From assembly GCA_038277395.1 (NCBI GenBank), contig CM076189.1:241097054-241161053 (forward strand): a stretch of DNA of 64,000 nucleotides. Direction: 5' to 3'. Origin of the DNA: Dryocosmus kuriphilus. Its lineage: Eukaryota; Arthropoda; Insecta; Hymenoptera; Cynipidae. The translations under genes and the position numbers were made by a program. The stretch's first letter is position 1. The number at the start of each line of letters is the position of its first letter. The notes beneath the pieces were generated by a model. The model ran no database searches and was not told the origin of the DNA. It saw only the letters and a list, made by a program, of their open reading frames with translations. Below, one piece after another: positions 1-12,475 of this stretch.

Positions 1-23
1 CGTCTACGTTCATGGAAGCGCTG

Positions 24-64
24 GTGCCCGGAGTTTTTGTCGATTTTGACCAACGCGCGGGCAC
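24..64 (+). repeat. Dyad 1 in each monomer: GTGCCCG / CGGGCAC (shown in first copy)
   Basis: GTGCCCG (24-30) is the exact reverse complement of CGGGCAC (58-64), with 27 bases between. Nested inside is a weaker dyad, TTGTC against GACCAA with one bulged base, around the centre GATTTT. Two further G-T pairs could extend the outer stem in RNA. The arms are kept in the great majority of the roughly 370 copies, while the neighbouring T runs vary freely. A role in cruciform formation or protein binding is inference. Confidence 0.8.
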
Positions 65-69
65 TTTTT

Positions 70-95
70 TACCAATATTATAGTTTGCGATGGTA
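70..95 (+). repeat. Dyad 2 in each monomer: TACCA / TGGTA (shown in first copy)
   Basis: TACCA (70-74) and TGGTA (91-95) are reverse complements with a 16-base spacer containing ATATTATAG. The TTGCACCAAT variant of block III changes the first arm base from T to C and breaks the outermost pair. Five base pairs is short, so significance rests on its recurrence with the other two dyads. Confidence 0.6.
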
Positions 96-107
96 TCTCT
101 GGACTAT

Positions 108-130
108 ATGTTGAAAAAAAATATAAACAT
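108..130 (+). repeat. Dyad 3 in each monomer: ATGTT / AACAT (shown in first copy)
   Basis: ATGTT (108-112) pairs with AACAT (126-130) across an A-rich spacer, 13 bases long here and 10 in the modal monomer. The ATAAAATT variant of block II destroys the right arm, and the TATGTGG variant of block III changes the left arm. A five-base-pair dyad in AT-rich DNA can arise by chance. Confidence 0.5.
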
Positions 131-3100
131 TAAAAGAGGTACTTTTTTTTTTGATTTTGTATGTAATTAGACCGTCTAGGTTCATGGAAGCGCTGGTGCC
201 CGGAGTTTTTGTCGATTTTGACCAACGCGCGGGCACTTTTTTACCAATATTATAGTTTGCGATGGTATCTCTGGACTATATGTTGAAAAATATAAACATT
301 AAAAGAGGTACTTTTTTTTGATTTTGTATGTAATTAGACCGTCTACGTTCATGGAAGCGCTGGTGCCCGGAGTTTTTTTGTCGATTTTGACCAACGCGCG
401 GGCACTTTTTTACCAATATTATAGTTTGCGATGGTATCTCTGGACTATATGTTGAAAAATATAAACATTAAAAGAGGTACACTTTTTTGATTTTGTATGT
501 AATTAGACCGTCTAGGTTCATGGAAGCGCTGGTGCCCGGAGTTTTTGTCGATTTTGACCAACGCGCGGGCACTTTTTTTTACCAATATTATAGTTTGCGA
601 TGGTATCTCTGGACTATATGTTGAAAAATATAAACATTAAAAGAGGTACACTTTTTTGATTTTGTATGTAATTAGACCGTCTACGTTCATGGAAGCGCTG
701 GTGCCCGGAGTTTTTGTCGATTTTTGACCAACGCGGGCACTTTTTTACCAATATTATAGTTTGCGATGGTATCTCTGGACTATATGTTGAAAAATATAAA
801 CATTAAAAGAGGTACTTTTTTTTTGATTTTGTATGTAATTAGACCGTCTACGTTCATGGAAGCGCTGGTGCCCGGAGTTTTTGTCGATTTTGACCAACGC
901 GCGGGCACTTTTTTACCATATTATAGTTAGTTTGCGATGGTATCTCTGGACTATATGTTGAAAAATATAAACATTAAAAGAGGTACACTTTTTTGATTTT
1001 GTATGTAATTAGACCGTCTAGGTTCATGGAAGCGCTGGTGCCCGGAGTTTTTGTCGATTTTGACCAACGCGCGGGCACTTTTTTACCAATATTATAGTTT
1101 GCGATGGTATCTCTGGACTATATGTTGAAAAATATAAACATTAAAAGAGGTACTTTTTTTTTGATTTTGTATGTAATTAGACCGTCTAGGTTCATGGGAA
1201 GCGCTGGTGCCCGGAGATTTTTTGTCGATTTTGACCAACGCGCGGGCACTTTTTTTTTACCAATATTATAGTTTGCGATGGTATCTCTGGACTATATGTT
1301 GAAAAATATAAACATTAAAAGAGGTACTTTTTTTTTGATTTTGTATGTAATTAGACCGTCTAGGTTCATGGAAGCGCTGGTGCCCGGAGTTTTTGTCGAT
1401 TTTGACCAACGCGCGGGCACTTTTTTTACCAATATTATAGTTTGCGATGGTATCTCTGGACTATATGTTGAAAAAATATAAACATTAAAAGAGGTACACT
1501 TTTTTTTTTTTTTGATTTTGTATGTAATTAGACCGTCTACGTTCATGGAAGCGCTGGTGCCCGGAGTTTTTGTCGATTTTGACCAACGCGCGGGCACTTT
1601 TTTTACCAATATTATAGTTTGCGATGGTATCTCTGGACTATATGTTGAAAAATATAAACATTAAAAGAGGTACTTTTTTTTTGATTTTGTATGTAATTAG
1701 ACCGTCTAGGTTCATGGAAGCGCTGGTGCCCGGAGTTTTTGTCGATTTTGACCAACGCGCGGGCACTTTTTTACCAATATTATAGTTTGCGATGGTATCT
1801 CTGGACTATATGTTGAAAAATATAAACATTAAAAGAGGTACACTTTTTTGATTTTGTATGTAATTAGACCGTCTACGTTCATGGAAGCGCTGGTGCCCGG
1901 AGTTTTTTGTCGATTTTGACCAACGCGCGGGGGCACTTTTTTACCAATATTATAGTTTGCGATGGTATCTCTGGACTATATGTTGAAAAATATAAACATT
2001 AAAAGAGGTACATTTTTTTTTTTTTTGTATGTAATTAGACCGTCTACGTTCATGGAAGCGCTGGTGCCCGGAGTTTTTTTGTCGATTTTGACCAACGCGC
2101 GGGCACTTTTTTACCAATATTATAGTTTGCGATGGTATCTCTGGACTATATGTTGAAAAATATAAACATTAAAAGAGGTACTTTTTTTTTGATTTTGTAT
2201 GTAATTAGACCGTCTACGTTCATGGAAGCGCTGGTGCCCGGAGTTTTTGTCGATTTTGACCAACGCGCGGGCACTTTTTTACCAATATTATAGTTTGCGA
2301 TGGTATCTCTGGACTATATGTTGAAAAATATAAACATTAAAAGAGGTACTTTTTTTTTGATTTTGTATGTAATTAGACCGTCTACGTTCATGGAAGCGCT
2401 GGTGCCCCGAGTTTTTTTTGTCGATTTTGACCAACGCGCGGGCACTTTTTTACCAATATTATAGTTTGCGATGGTATCTCTGGACTATATGTTGAAAAAT
2501 ATAAACATTAAAAGAGGTACACTTTTTTTTTGATTTTGTATGTAATTAGACCGTCTAGGTTCATGGAAGCGCTGGTGCCCGGAGATTTTGTCGATTTTGA
2601 CCAACGCGCGGGCACTTTTTTACCAATATTATAGTTTGCGATGGTATCTCTGGACTATATGTTGAAAAATATAAACATTAAAAGAGGTACACTTTTTTGA
2701 TTTTGTATGTAATTAGACCGTCTAGGTTCATGGAAGCGCTGGTGCCCGGAGTTTTTGTCGATTTTGACCAACGCGCGGGCACTTTTTTACCAATATTATA
2801 GTTTGCGATGGTATCTCTGGACTATATATGTTGAAAAATATAAACATTAAAAGAGGTACTTTTTTTTTTGATTTTGTATGTAATTAGACCGTCTCTACGT
2901 TCATGGAAGCGCTGGTGCCCGGAGTTTTTGTCGAATTTTGACCAACGCGCGGGCACTTTTTTTTACCAATATTATAGTTTGCGATGGTATCTCTGGACTA
3001 TATGTTGAAAAATATAAACATTAAAAGAGGTACTTTTTTTTTTTGATTTTGTATGTAATTAGACCGTCTAGGTTCATGGAAGCGCTGGTGCCCGAGAGTT

Positions 3101-6100
3101 TTTGTCGATTTTGACCAACGCGCGGGCACTTTTTTACCAATATTATAGTTTGCGATGGTATCTCTGGACTATATGTTGAAAAATATAAACATTAAAAGAG
3201 GTACTTTTTTTTTGATTTTGTATGTAATTAGACCGTCTAGGTTCATGGAAGCGCTGGTGCCCGGAGTTTTTTTGTCGATTTTGACCAACGCGCGGGCACT
3301 TTTTTACCAATATTATAGTTTGCGATGGTATCTCTGGACTATATGTTGAAAAAATATAAACATTAAAAGAGGTACTTTTTTTTTTGATTTTGTATAATAA
3401 TTAGACCGTCTACGTTCATGGAAGCGCTGGTGCCCGGATTTTGTCGATTTTGACCAACGCGCGGGCACTTTTTTACCAATATTATAGTTTGCGATGGTAT
3501 CTCTGGACTATATGTTGAAAAATATAAACATTAAAAAGAGGTTTTTTTTTTTTGATTTTGTATGTAATTAGACCGTCTAGGTTCATGGAAGCGCTGGTGC
3601 CCGGAGTTTTTGTCGATTTTGACCAACGCGCGGGCACTTTTTTACCAATATTATAGTTTGCGATGGTATCTCTGGACTATATGTTGAAAAAAATATAAAC
3701 ATTAAAAGAGGTACTTTTTTTTTGATTTTGTATGTAATTAGACCGTCTAGGTTCATGGAAGCGCTGGTGCCCGGAGTTTTTGTCGATTTTGACCAACGCG
3801 CGGGCACTTTTTTACCAATATTATAGTTTGCGATGGTATCTCTGGACTATATGTTGAAAAATATAAACATTAAAAGAGGTTTTTTTTTTTGATTTTGTAT
3901 GTAATTAGACCGTCTAGGTTCATGGAAGCGCGTGGTGCCCGGAGTTTTTGTCGATTTTGACCAACGCGCGGGCACTTTTTTACCAATATTATAGTTTGCG
4001 ATGGTATCTCTGGACTATATGTTGAAAAATATAAACATTAAAAGAGGTACACTTTTTTTTTTTGATTTTGTATGTAATTAGACCGTCTAGGTTCATGGAA
4101 GCGCTGGTGCCCGGAGTTTTTGTCGATTTTGACCAACGCGCGGGCACTTTTTTACCAATATTATAGTTTGCGATGGTATCTCTGGACTATATGTTGAAAA
4201 ATATAAACATTAAAAGAGGTACTTTTTTTTTGATTTTGTATGTAATTAGACCGTCTACGTTCATGGAAGCGCTGGTGCCCGGAGTTTTTGTCGATTTTGA
4301 CCAACGCGCGGGCACTTTTTTACCAATATTATAGTTTGCGATGGTATCTCTGGACTATATGTTGAAAAATATAAACATTAAAAGAGGTACTTTTTTTTTT
4401 TGATTTTGTATGTAATTAGACCGTCTACGTTCATGGAGCGCTGGTGCCCCGGAGTTTTTGTCGATTTTGACCAACGCGCGGGCACTTTTTTACCAATATT
4501 ATAGTTTGCGATGGTATCTCTGGACTATATGTTGAAAAATATAAACATTAAAAGAGGTACTTTTTTTTTGATTTTGTATGTAATTAGACCGTCTACGTTC
4601 ATGGAAGCGCTGGTGCCCGGTTTTTTTTGTCGATTTTGACCAACGCGCGGGCACTTTTTTACCAATATTATAGTTTGCGATGGTATCTCTGGACTATATG
4701 TTGAAAAATATAAACATTAAAAGAGGTACACTTTTTTTTTGATTTTGTATGTAATTAGACCGTCTAGGTTCATGGAAGCGCTGGTGCCCGGAGTTTTTGT
4801 CGATTTTGACCAACGCGCGGGCACTTTTTTACCAATATTATAGTTTGCGATGGTATCTCTGGACTATATGTTGAAAAAATATAAACATTAAAAGAGGTAC
4901 TTTTTTTTTTTGATTTTGTATGTAATTAGACCGTCTACGTTCATGGAAGCGCTGGTGCCCGGAGTTTTTGTCGATTTTGACCAACGCGCGGGCACTTTTT
5001 TACCAATATTATAGTTTGCGATGGTATCTCTGGACTATATGTTGAAAAAAAATATAAACATTAAAAGAGGTACTTTTTTTTTTTGATTTTGTATGTAATT
5101 AGACCGTCTAGGTTCATGGAAGCGCTGGTGCCCGAGTTTTTTGTCGATTTTGACCAACGCGCGGGCACTTTTTTACCAATATTATAGTTTGCGATGGTAT
5201 CTCTGGACTATATGTTGAAAAAATATAAACATTAAAAGAGGTACACTTTTTTGATTTTGTATGTAATTAGACCGTCTAGGTTCATGGAAGCGCTGGTGCC
5301 CGGAGTTTTTTTTTCGATTTTGACCAACGCGCGGGGCACTTTTTTACCAATATTATAGTTTGCGATGGTATCTCTGGACTATATGTTGAAAAATATAAAC
5401 ATTAAAAGAGGTACACTTTTTTGATTTTATGTATATTAATTAGACCGTCTAGGTTCATGGAAGCGCTGGTGCCCGGAGTTTTTGTCGATTTTGACCAACG
5501 CGCGGGCACTTTTTTACCAATATTATAGTTTGCGATGGTATCTCTGGACTATATGTTGAAAAATATAAACATTAAAAGAGGTACTTTTTTTTTTGATTTT
5601 GTATGTAATTAGACCGTCTCTAGGTTCATGGAAGCGCTGGTGCCCGGAGTTTTTGTCGATTTTGACCAACGCGCGGGCACTTTTTTACCAATATTATAGT
5701 TTGCGATGGTATCTCTGGACTATATGTTGAAAAATATAAACATTAAAAGAGGTACACTTTTTTGATTTTGTATGTAATTAGACCGTCTAGGTTCATGGAA
5801 GCGCTGGTGCCCGAGATTTTGTTTTTTGTCGATTTTGACCAACGCGCGGGCACTTTTTTACCAATATTATAGTTTGCGATGGTATCTCTGGACTATATGT
5901 TGAAAAAAAATATAAACATTAAAAGAGGTACTTTTTTTTTGATTTTGTATGTAATTAGACCGTCTACGTTCATGGAAGCGCTGGTGCCCGGAGTTTTTGT
6001 CGATTTTGACCAACGCGCGGGCACTTTTTTACCAATATTATAGTTTGCGATGGTATCTCTGGACTATATGTTGAAAAAAATATAAACATTAAAAGAGGTA

Positions 6101-9100
6101 CTTTTTTTTTTTGATTTTGTATGTAATTAGACCGTCTACGTTCATGGAAGCGCTGGTGCCCGGAGTTTTTGTCGATTTTGACCAACGCGCGGGCTTTTTT
6201 TTTTACCAATATTATAGTTTGCGATGGTATCTCTGGACTATATGTGAAAAAAAATATAAACATTAAAAGAGGTTTTTTTTTTGATTTTGTATGTAATTAG
6301 ACCGTCTAGGTTCATGGAAGCGCTGGTGCCCGGAGTTTTTGTCGATTTTGACCAACGCGCGGGCACTTTTTTACCAATATTATAGTTTGCGATGGTATCT
6401 CTGGACTATATGTTGAAAAATATAAACATTAAAAGAGGTACTTTTTTTTTTTTGATTTTGTATGTAATTAGACCGTCTACGTTCATGGAAGCGCTGGTGC
6501 CCGGAGTTTTTGTCGATTTTGACCAACGCGCGGGCACTTTTTTACCAATATTATAGTTTGCGATGGTATCTCTCTGGACTATATGTTGAAAAATATAAAC
6601 ATTAAAAGAGGTACTTTTTTTTTTGATTTTGTATGTAATTAGACCGTCTAGGTTCATGGAAGCGCTGGTGCCCGAGAGTTTTTGTCGATTTTGACCAACG
6701 CGCGGGCACTTTTTTTTTACCAATATTATAGTTTGCGATGGTATCTCTGGACTATATGTTGAAAAAAAATAAACATTAAAAGAGGTACTTTTTTTTTTGA
6801 TTTTGTATGTAATTAGACCGTCTAGGTTCATGGAAGCGCTGGTGCCCGGAGTTTTTGTCGATTTTGACCAACGCGCGGGCACTTTTTTACCAATATTATA
6901 AGTTTGCGATGGTATCTCTGGACTATATGTTGAAAAAAATATAAACATTAAAAGAGGTACACTTTTTTGATTTTGTATGTAATTAGACCGTCTAGGTTCA
7001 TGGAAGCGCTGGTGCCCGAGAGTTTTTGTCGATTTTGACCAACGCGCGGGCACTTTTTTACCAATATTATAGTTTGCGATGGTATCTCTGGACTATATGT
7101 TGAAAAATATAAACATTAAAAGAGGTACACTTTTTTGATTTTGTATGTAATTAGACCGTCTAGGTTCATGGAAGCGCTGGTGCCCGGAGTTTTTGTCGAT
7201 TTTGACCAACGCGCGGGCACTTTTTTACCAATATTATAGTTTGCGATGGTATCTCTGGACTATATGTTGAAAAATATAAACATTAAAAGAGGTACACTTT
7301 TTTGATTTTTTGTATGTAATTAGACCGTCTAGGTTCATGGAAGCGCTGGTGCCCGGAGTTTTTTGTCGATTTTGACCAACGCGCGGGCACTTTTTTACCA
7401 ATATTATAGTTTGCGATGGTATCTCTGGACTATATGTGTTGAAAAATATAAACATTAAAAGAGGTACTTTTTTTTTTTGATTTTGTATGTAATTAGACCG
7501 TCTACGTTCATGGAAGCGCTGGTGCCCGGAGTTTTTTGTCGATTTTGACCAACGCGCGGGCACTTTTTTACCAATATTATAGTTTGCGATGGTATCTCTG
7601 GACTATATGTTGAAAAATATAAACATTAAAAGAGGTACTTTTTTTTTGATTTTGTATGTAATTAGACCGTCTAGGTTCATGGAAGCGCTGGTGTGCCCGG
7701 AGTTTTTGTCGATTTTGACCAACGCGCGGGCACTTTTTTTACCAATATTATAGTTTGCGATGGTATCTCTGGACTATATGTTGAAAAATATAAACATTAA
7801 AAGAGGTTTTTTTTTGATTTTGTATGTAATTAGACCGTCTCTACGTTCATGGAAGCGCTGGTGCCCGGAGTTTTTGTCGATTTTGACCAACGCGCGGGCA
7901 CTTTTTTACCAATATTATAGTTTGCGATTATCTCTGGACTATATGTTGAAAAATATAAACATTAAAAGAGGTACATTTTTTTGATTTTGTATGTAATTAG
8001 ACCGTCTACGTTCATGGAAGCGCTGGTGCCCGGAGTTTTTGTCGATTTTGACCAACGCGCGGGCACTTTTTTACCAATATTATAGTTTGCGATGGTATCT
8101 CTGGACTATATGTTGAAAAATATAAACATTAAAAGAGGTACTTTTTTTTGATTTTGTATGTAATTAGACCGTCTACGTTCATGGAAGCGCTGGTGCCCGG
8201 AGTTTTTGTCGATTTTGACCAACGCGCGGGCACTTTTTTTACCAATATTATAGTTTGCGATGGTATCTCTGGACTATATGTTGAAAAAATATAAACATTA
8301 AAAGAGGTACTTTTTTTTTTGATTTTGTATGTAATTAGACCGTCTAGGTTCATGGAAGCGCTGGTGCCGGAGTTTTTGTCGATTTTGACCAACGCGCGGG
8401 CACTTTTTTTTACCAATATTATAGTTTGCGATGGTATCTCTGGACTATATGTTGAAAAATATAAACATTAAAAGAGGTACTTTTTTTTTTGATTTTGTAT
8501 AATTAATTAGACCGTCTACGTTCATGGAAGCGCTGGTGCCCGGAGTTTTTGTCGATTTTGACCAACGCGCGGGCACGGAGTTTTTTTTTTACCAATATTA
8601 TTATAGTTTGCGATGGTATCTCTGGACTATATGTTGAAAAATATAAACATTAAAAGAGGTACTTTTTTTTTGATTTTGTATGTAATTAGACCGTCTAGGT
8701 TCATGGAAGCGCTGGTGCCCGGAGTTTTTGTCGATTTTGACCAACGCGCGGGCACTTTTTTACCAATATTATAGTTTGCGATGGTATCTCTCTCTGGACT
8801 ATATGTTGAAAAAATATAAACATTAAAAGAGGTACGATTTTTTTTTTTTTTGATTTTGTGTAATTAGACCGTCTAGGTTCATGGAAGCGCTGGTGCCCGG
8901 AGTTTTTGTCGATTTTGACCAACGCGCGGGCACTTTTTTACCAATATTATAGTTTGCGATGGTATCTCTGGACTATATGTTGAAAAAAATATAAACATTA
9001 AAAGAGGTACTTTTTTTTTTGATTTTGTATGTAATTAGACCGTCTACGTTCATGGAAGCGCTGGTGCCCGGAGTTTTTGTCGATTTTGACCAACGCGCGG

Positions 9101-9967
9101 GCACTTTTTTTTTACCAATATTATAGTTTGCGATGGTATCTCTGGACTATATGTTGAAAAATATATAAATTAAAAGAGGTACACTTTTTTTTTTGATTTT
9201 GTATGTAATTAGACCCGTCTAGGTTCATGGAAGCGCTGGTGCCCGGAGTTTTTTGTCGATTTTGACCAACGCGCGGGCACTTTTTTTTACCAATATTATA
9301 GTTTGCGATGGTATCTCTGGACTATATGTTGAAAAAATATAAACATTAAAAGAGGTACTTTTTTTTTGATTTTGTATGTAATTAGACCGTCTAGGTTCAT
9401 GGAAGCGCTGGTGCCCGGAGTTTTTTTGTCGATTTTGACCAACGCGCGGGCACTTTTTTACCAATATTATAGTTTGCGATGGTATCTCTGGACTATATGT
9501 TGAAAAATATAAACATTAAAAGAGGTTTTTTTTTGATTTTGTATGTAATTAGACCGTCTAGGTTCATGGAAGCGCTGGTGCCCGGAGTTTTTGTCGATTT
9601 TGACCAACGCGCGGGCACTTTTTTACCATATATTATAGTTTGCGATGGTATCTCTGGACTGTATGTTGAAAAATATAAACATTAAAAGAGGTTTTGTTTT
9701 TTGATTTTGTATGTAATTAGACCGTCTAGGTTCATGGAAGCGCTGGTGCCCGGAGTTTTTGTCGATTTTGACCAACGCGCGGGCACTTTTTTTTTTACCA
9801 ATATTATAGGCGATGGTATCTCTGGACTATATGTTGAAAAATATAAACATTAAAAGAGGTACACTTTTTTGATTTTGTATGTAATTAGACCGTCTCTTAC
9901 GTTCATGGAAGCGCTGGTGCCCGGAGTTTTTGTCGATTTTGACCAACGCGCGGGCACTTTTTTACCA

Positions 9968-10012
9968 ATATTATATTATAGTTTGCGATGGTAGGCGATG
10001 GTATCTCTGGAC
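9968..10012 (+). repeat. Small internal duplications within a monomer
   Basis: TATTATATTATAG and GATGGTAGGCGATGGTATC show two short duplications (ATTAT and GCGATGGTA) inside one monomer, which is otherwise intact. Slippage or a consensus error could each explain it. Confidence 0.6.
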
Positions 10013-11574
10013 TATATGTTGAAAAATATAAACATTAAAAGAGGTACACTTTTTTGATTTTGTATGTAATTAGACCGTCTAGGTTATGGAAGCGCTGGTG
10101 CCCGGAGTTTTTTGTCGATTTTGACCAACGCGCGGGCACTTTTTTACCAATATTATAGTTTGCGATGGTATCTCTGGACTATATGTTGAAAAAATATAAA
10201 CATTAAAAGAGGTACACTTTTTTTTGATTTTGTATGTAATTAGACCGTCTACGTTCATGGAAGCGCTGGTGCCCGGAGTTTTTGTCGATTTGACCAACGC
10301 GCGGGCACTTTTTTACCAATATTATAGTTTGCGATGGTATCTCTGGACTATATGTTGAAAAATATAAACATTAAAAGAGGTACTTTTTTTTTGATTTTGT
10401 ATATAATTAGACCGTCTAGGTTCATGGAAGCGCTGGTGCCCGGAGTTTTTGTCGATTTTGACCAACGCGCGGGCACTTTTTTACCAATATTATAGTTTGC
10501 GATGGTATCTCTGGACTATATGTTGAAAAATATAAACATTAAAAGAGGTACACTTTTTTTGATTTTGTATGTAATTAGACCGTCTACGTTCATGGAAGCG
10601 CTGGTGCCCGGAGTTTTTTTGTCGATTTTGACCAACGCGCGGGCACTTTTTTACCAATATTATAGTTTGCGATGGTATCTCTGGACTATATGTTGAAAAA
10701 TATAAACATTAAAAGAGGTACTTTTTTTTTGATTTTGTATGTAATTAGACCGTCTAGGTTCATGGAAGCGCTGGTGCCCGGAGTTTTTGTCGATTTTGAC
10801 CAACGCGCGGGCACTTTTTTTTTACCAATATTATAGTTTGCGATGGTATCTCTGGACTATATGTTGAAAAATATAAACATTAAAAGAGGTACACTTTTTT
10901 GATTTTGTATGTAATTAGACCGTCTAGGTTCATGGAAGCGCTGGTGCCCGGAGTTTTTGTCGATTTTGACCAACGCGCGGGCACTTTTTTACCAATATTA
11001 TAGTTTGCGATGGTATCTCTGGACTACTATATGTTGAAAAAAATATAAACATTAAAAGAGGTACACTTTTTTGATTTTGTATGTAATTAGACCGTCTACG
11101 TTCATGGAAGCGCTGGTGCCCGGAGTTTTTGTCGATTTTGACCAACGCGCGGGCACTTTTTTACCAATATTATAGTTTGCGATGGTATCTCTGGACTATA
11201 TGTTGAAAAATATAAACATTAAAAGAGGTACTTTTTTTTTTGATTTTGTATGTAATTAGACCGTCTAGGTTCATGGAAGCGCTGGTGCCCGGAGTTTTTG
11301 TCGATTTTGACCAACGCGCGGGCACTTTTTTACCAATATTATAGTTTGCGATGGTATCTCTGGACTATATGTTGAAAAATATAAACATTAAAAGAGGTAC
11401 TTTTTTTTTGATTTTGTATGTAATTAGACCGTCTAGGTTCATGGAAGCGCTGGTGCCCGGAGTTTTTGTCGATTTTGACCAACGCGCGGGCACTTTTTTA
11501 CCAATATTATAGTTTGCGATGGTATCTCTGGACTATATGTTGAAAAAAAATATAAAACATTAAAAGAGGTACTT

Positions 11575-11650
11575 TTTTTTTTTTTGTAATTAGACCGTCT
11601 ACGTTTAGACCGTCTACGGAGTTTTTGTCGATTTTGATGCGCTGGTGCCC
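11575..11650 (+). repeat. Rearranged monomer
   Basis: The start is doubled (CTACGTTTAGACCGTCTACG) and then jumps directly to GAGTTTTTGTCG, skipping the AGCGCTGGTGCCCG segment. That segment follows later as GCGCTGGTGCCCGGAGATTTTG. The TGATTTTGTAT before it is lost within a long T run. This is one aberrant unit in an otherwise regular region. Confidence 0.7.
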
Positions 11651-12084
11651 GGAGATTTTGTCGATTTTGACCAACGCGCGGGCACTTTTTTTTACCAATA
11701 TTATAGTTTGCGATGGTATCTCTGGACTATTATATTTAAAAAAATATATAAACATTAAAAGAGGTACACTTTTTTTTTGATTTTGTATGTAATTAGACCG
11801 TCTAGGTTCATGGAAGCGCTGGTGCCCGGAGTTTTTGTCGATTTTGACCAACGCGCGGGCACTTTTTTACCAATATTATAGTTTGCGATGGTATCTCTGG
11901 ACTATATGTTGAAAAATATAAACATTAAAAGAGGTACACTTTTTTTTTGATTTTGTATGTATTAATTAGACCGTCTAGGTTCATGGAAGCGCTGGTGCCC
12001 GGAGTTTTTGTCGTCGATTTTGACCAACGCGCGGGCACTTTTTTACCAATATTATAGTTTGCGATGGTATCTCTGGACTATATG

Positions 12085-12475
12085 TTGGATATTTTGAGGT
12101 ACAATTTTGTAAATTAAAAATAAACATTAAAAGGGGTACATTTTTTTTGATTTTGTATGTAATTAGACCGTCTACACTTTTTTGATTTTGACTCATGAAG
12201 CGCTGGTGCCCGGAGTTTTTGTCGATTTTGACCAACGCGCGGGCACTTTTTTACCAATATTATAGTTTGCGATGGTATCTCTGGACTATATGTTGAAAAA
12301 TATAAACATTAAAAGAGGTACTTTTTTTTTGATTTTGTATAATTAGACCGTCTAGGTTATGGAAGCGCGTCTAGAGTTTTTGTCGATTTTGACCAAGCGC
12401 GGGCACTTTTTTACCAATATTGCCCGATGGTATCTCTGGACTATGTTTTTTGTCGATTTTGACCTAATGGAAGCG
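12085..12475 (+). repeat. Scrambled segment, about two monomers
   Basis: All words are recognisably satellite but shuffled: TGTTGGATATTTTGAGGTAC, CTACACTTTTTTGATTTTGA, then AGCGCGTCTAGAG, and a shortened copy near 12400-12470 lacking several anchors. Regular monomers resume at about 12470. There is no N run here, so the cause could be true decay, complex recombination or a poor consensus. Confidence 0.7.

Noticed and set aside
41..64. CENP-B box
   Set aside because: The minus strand has CGTTGG in the GC-rich block, like the core of the box, but the required A and CGGG at fixed spacing are absent on both strands of the consensus.
61..147. Ancestral half-monomer: CACTTTTTT occurs twice per unit, 77 bases apart
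   Set aside because: Similarity does not extend beyond the T run and one or two flanking bases, so a true internal duplication is not supported.
173..200. tRNA-like pol III promoter (GGTTCATGGAA resembling a B box), suggesting a SINE-derived satellite
   Set aside because: Only the TAGG variant gives GGTTC; the rest of the B box and a plausible A box are missing, and T runs within the unit would terminate pol III.
1278..1481. Plus-strand 60-110 codon frames beginning MVSLDYMLKN, found many times in the window
   Set aside because: The ATG lies in GCGATGGTATCTCTGG of every monomer. The frames end wherever a run-length change meets a stop. They are repeat translations, not a gene family.
6406..7053. 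215-codon minus-strand open frame, one of the longest without N
   Set aside because: It is four monomers translated in tandem. When monomers are multiples of 3 bases long, stop-free frames continue across copies, and each residue block repeats with frame slips at T runs. No start signal, domain or codon bias sets it apart from other copies.
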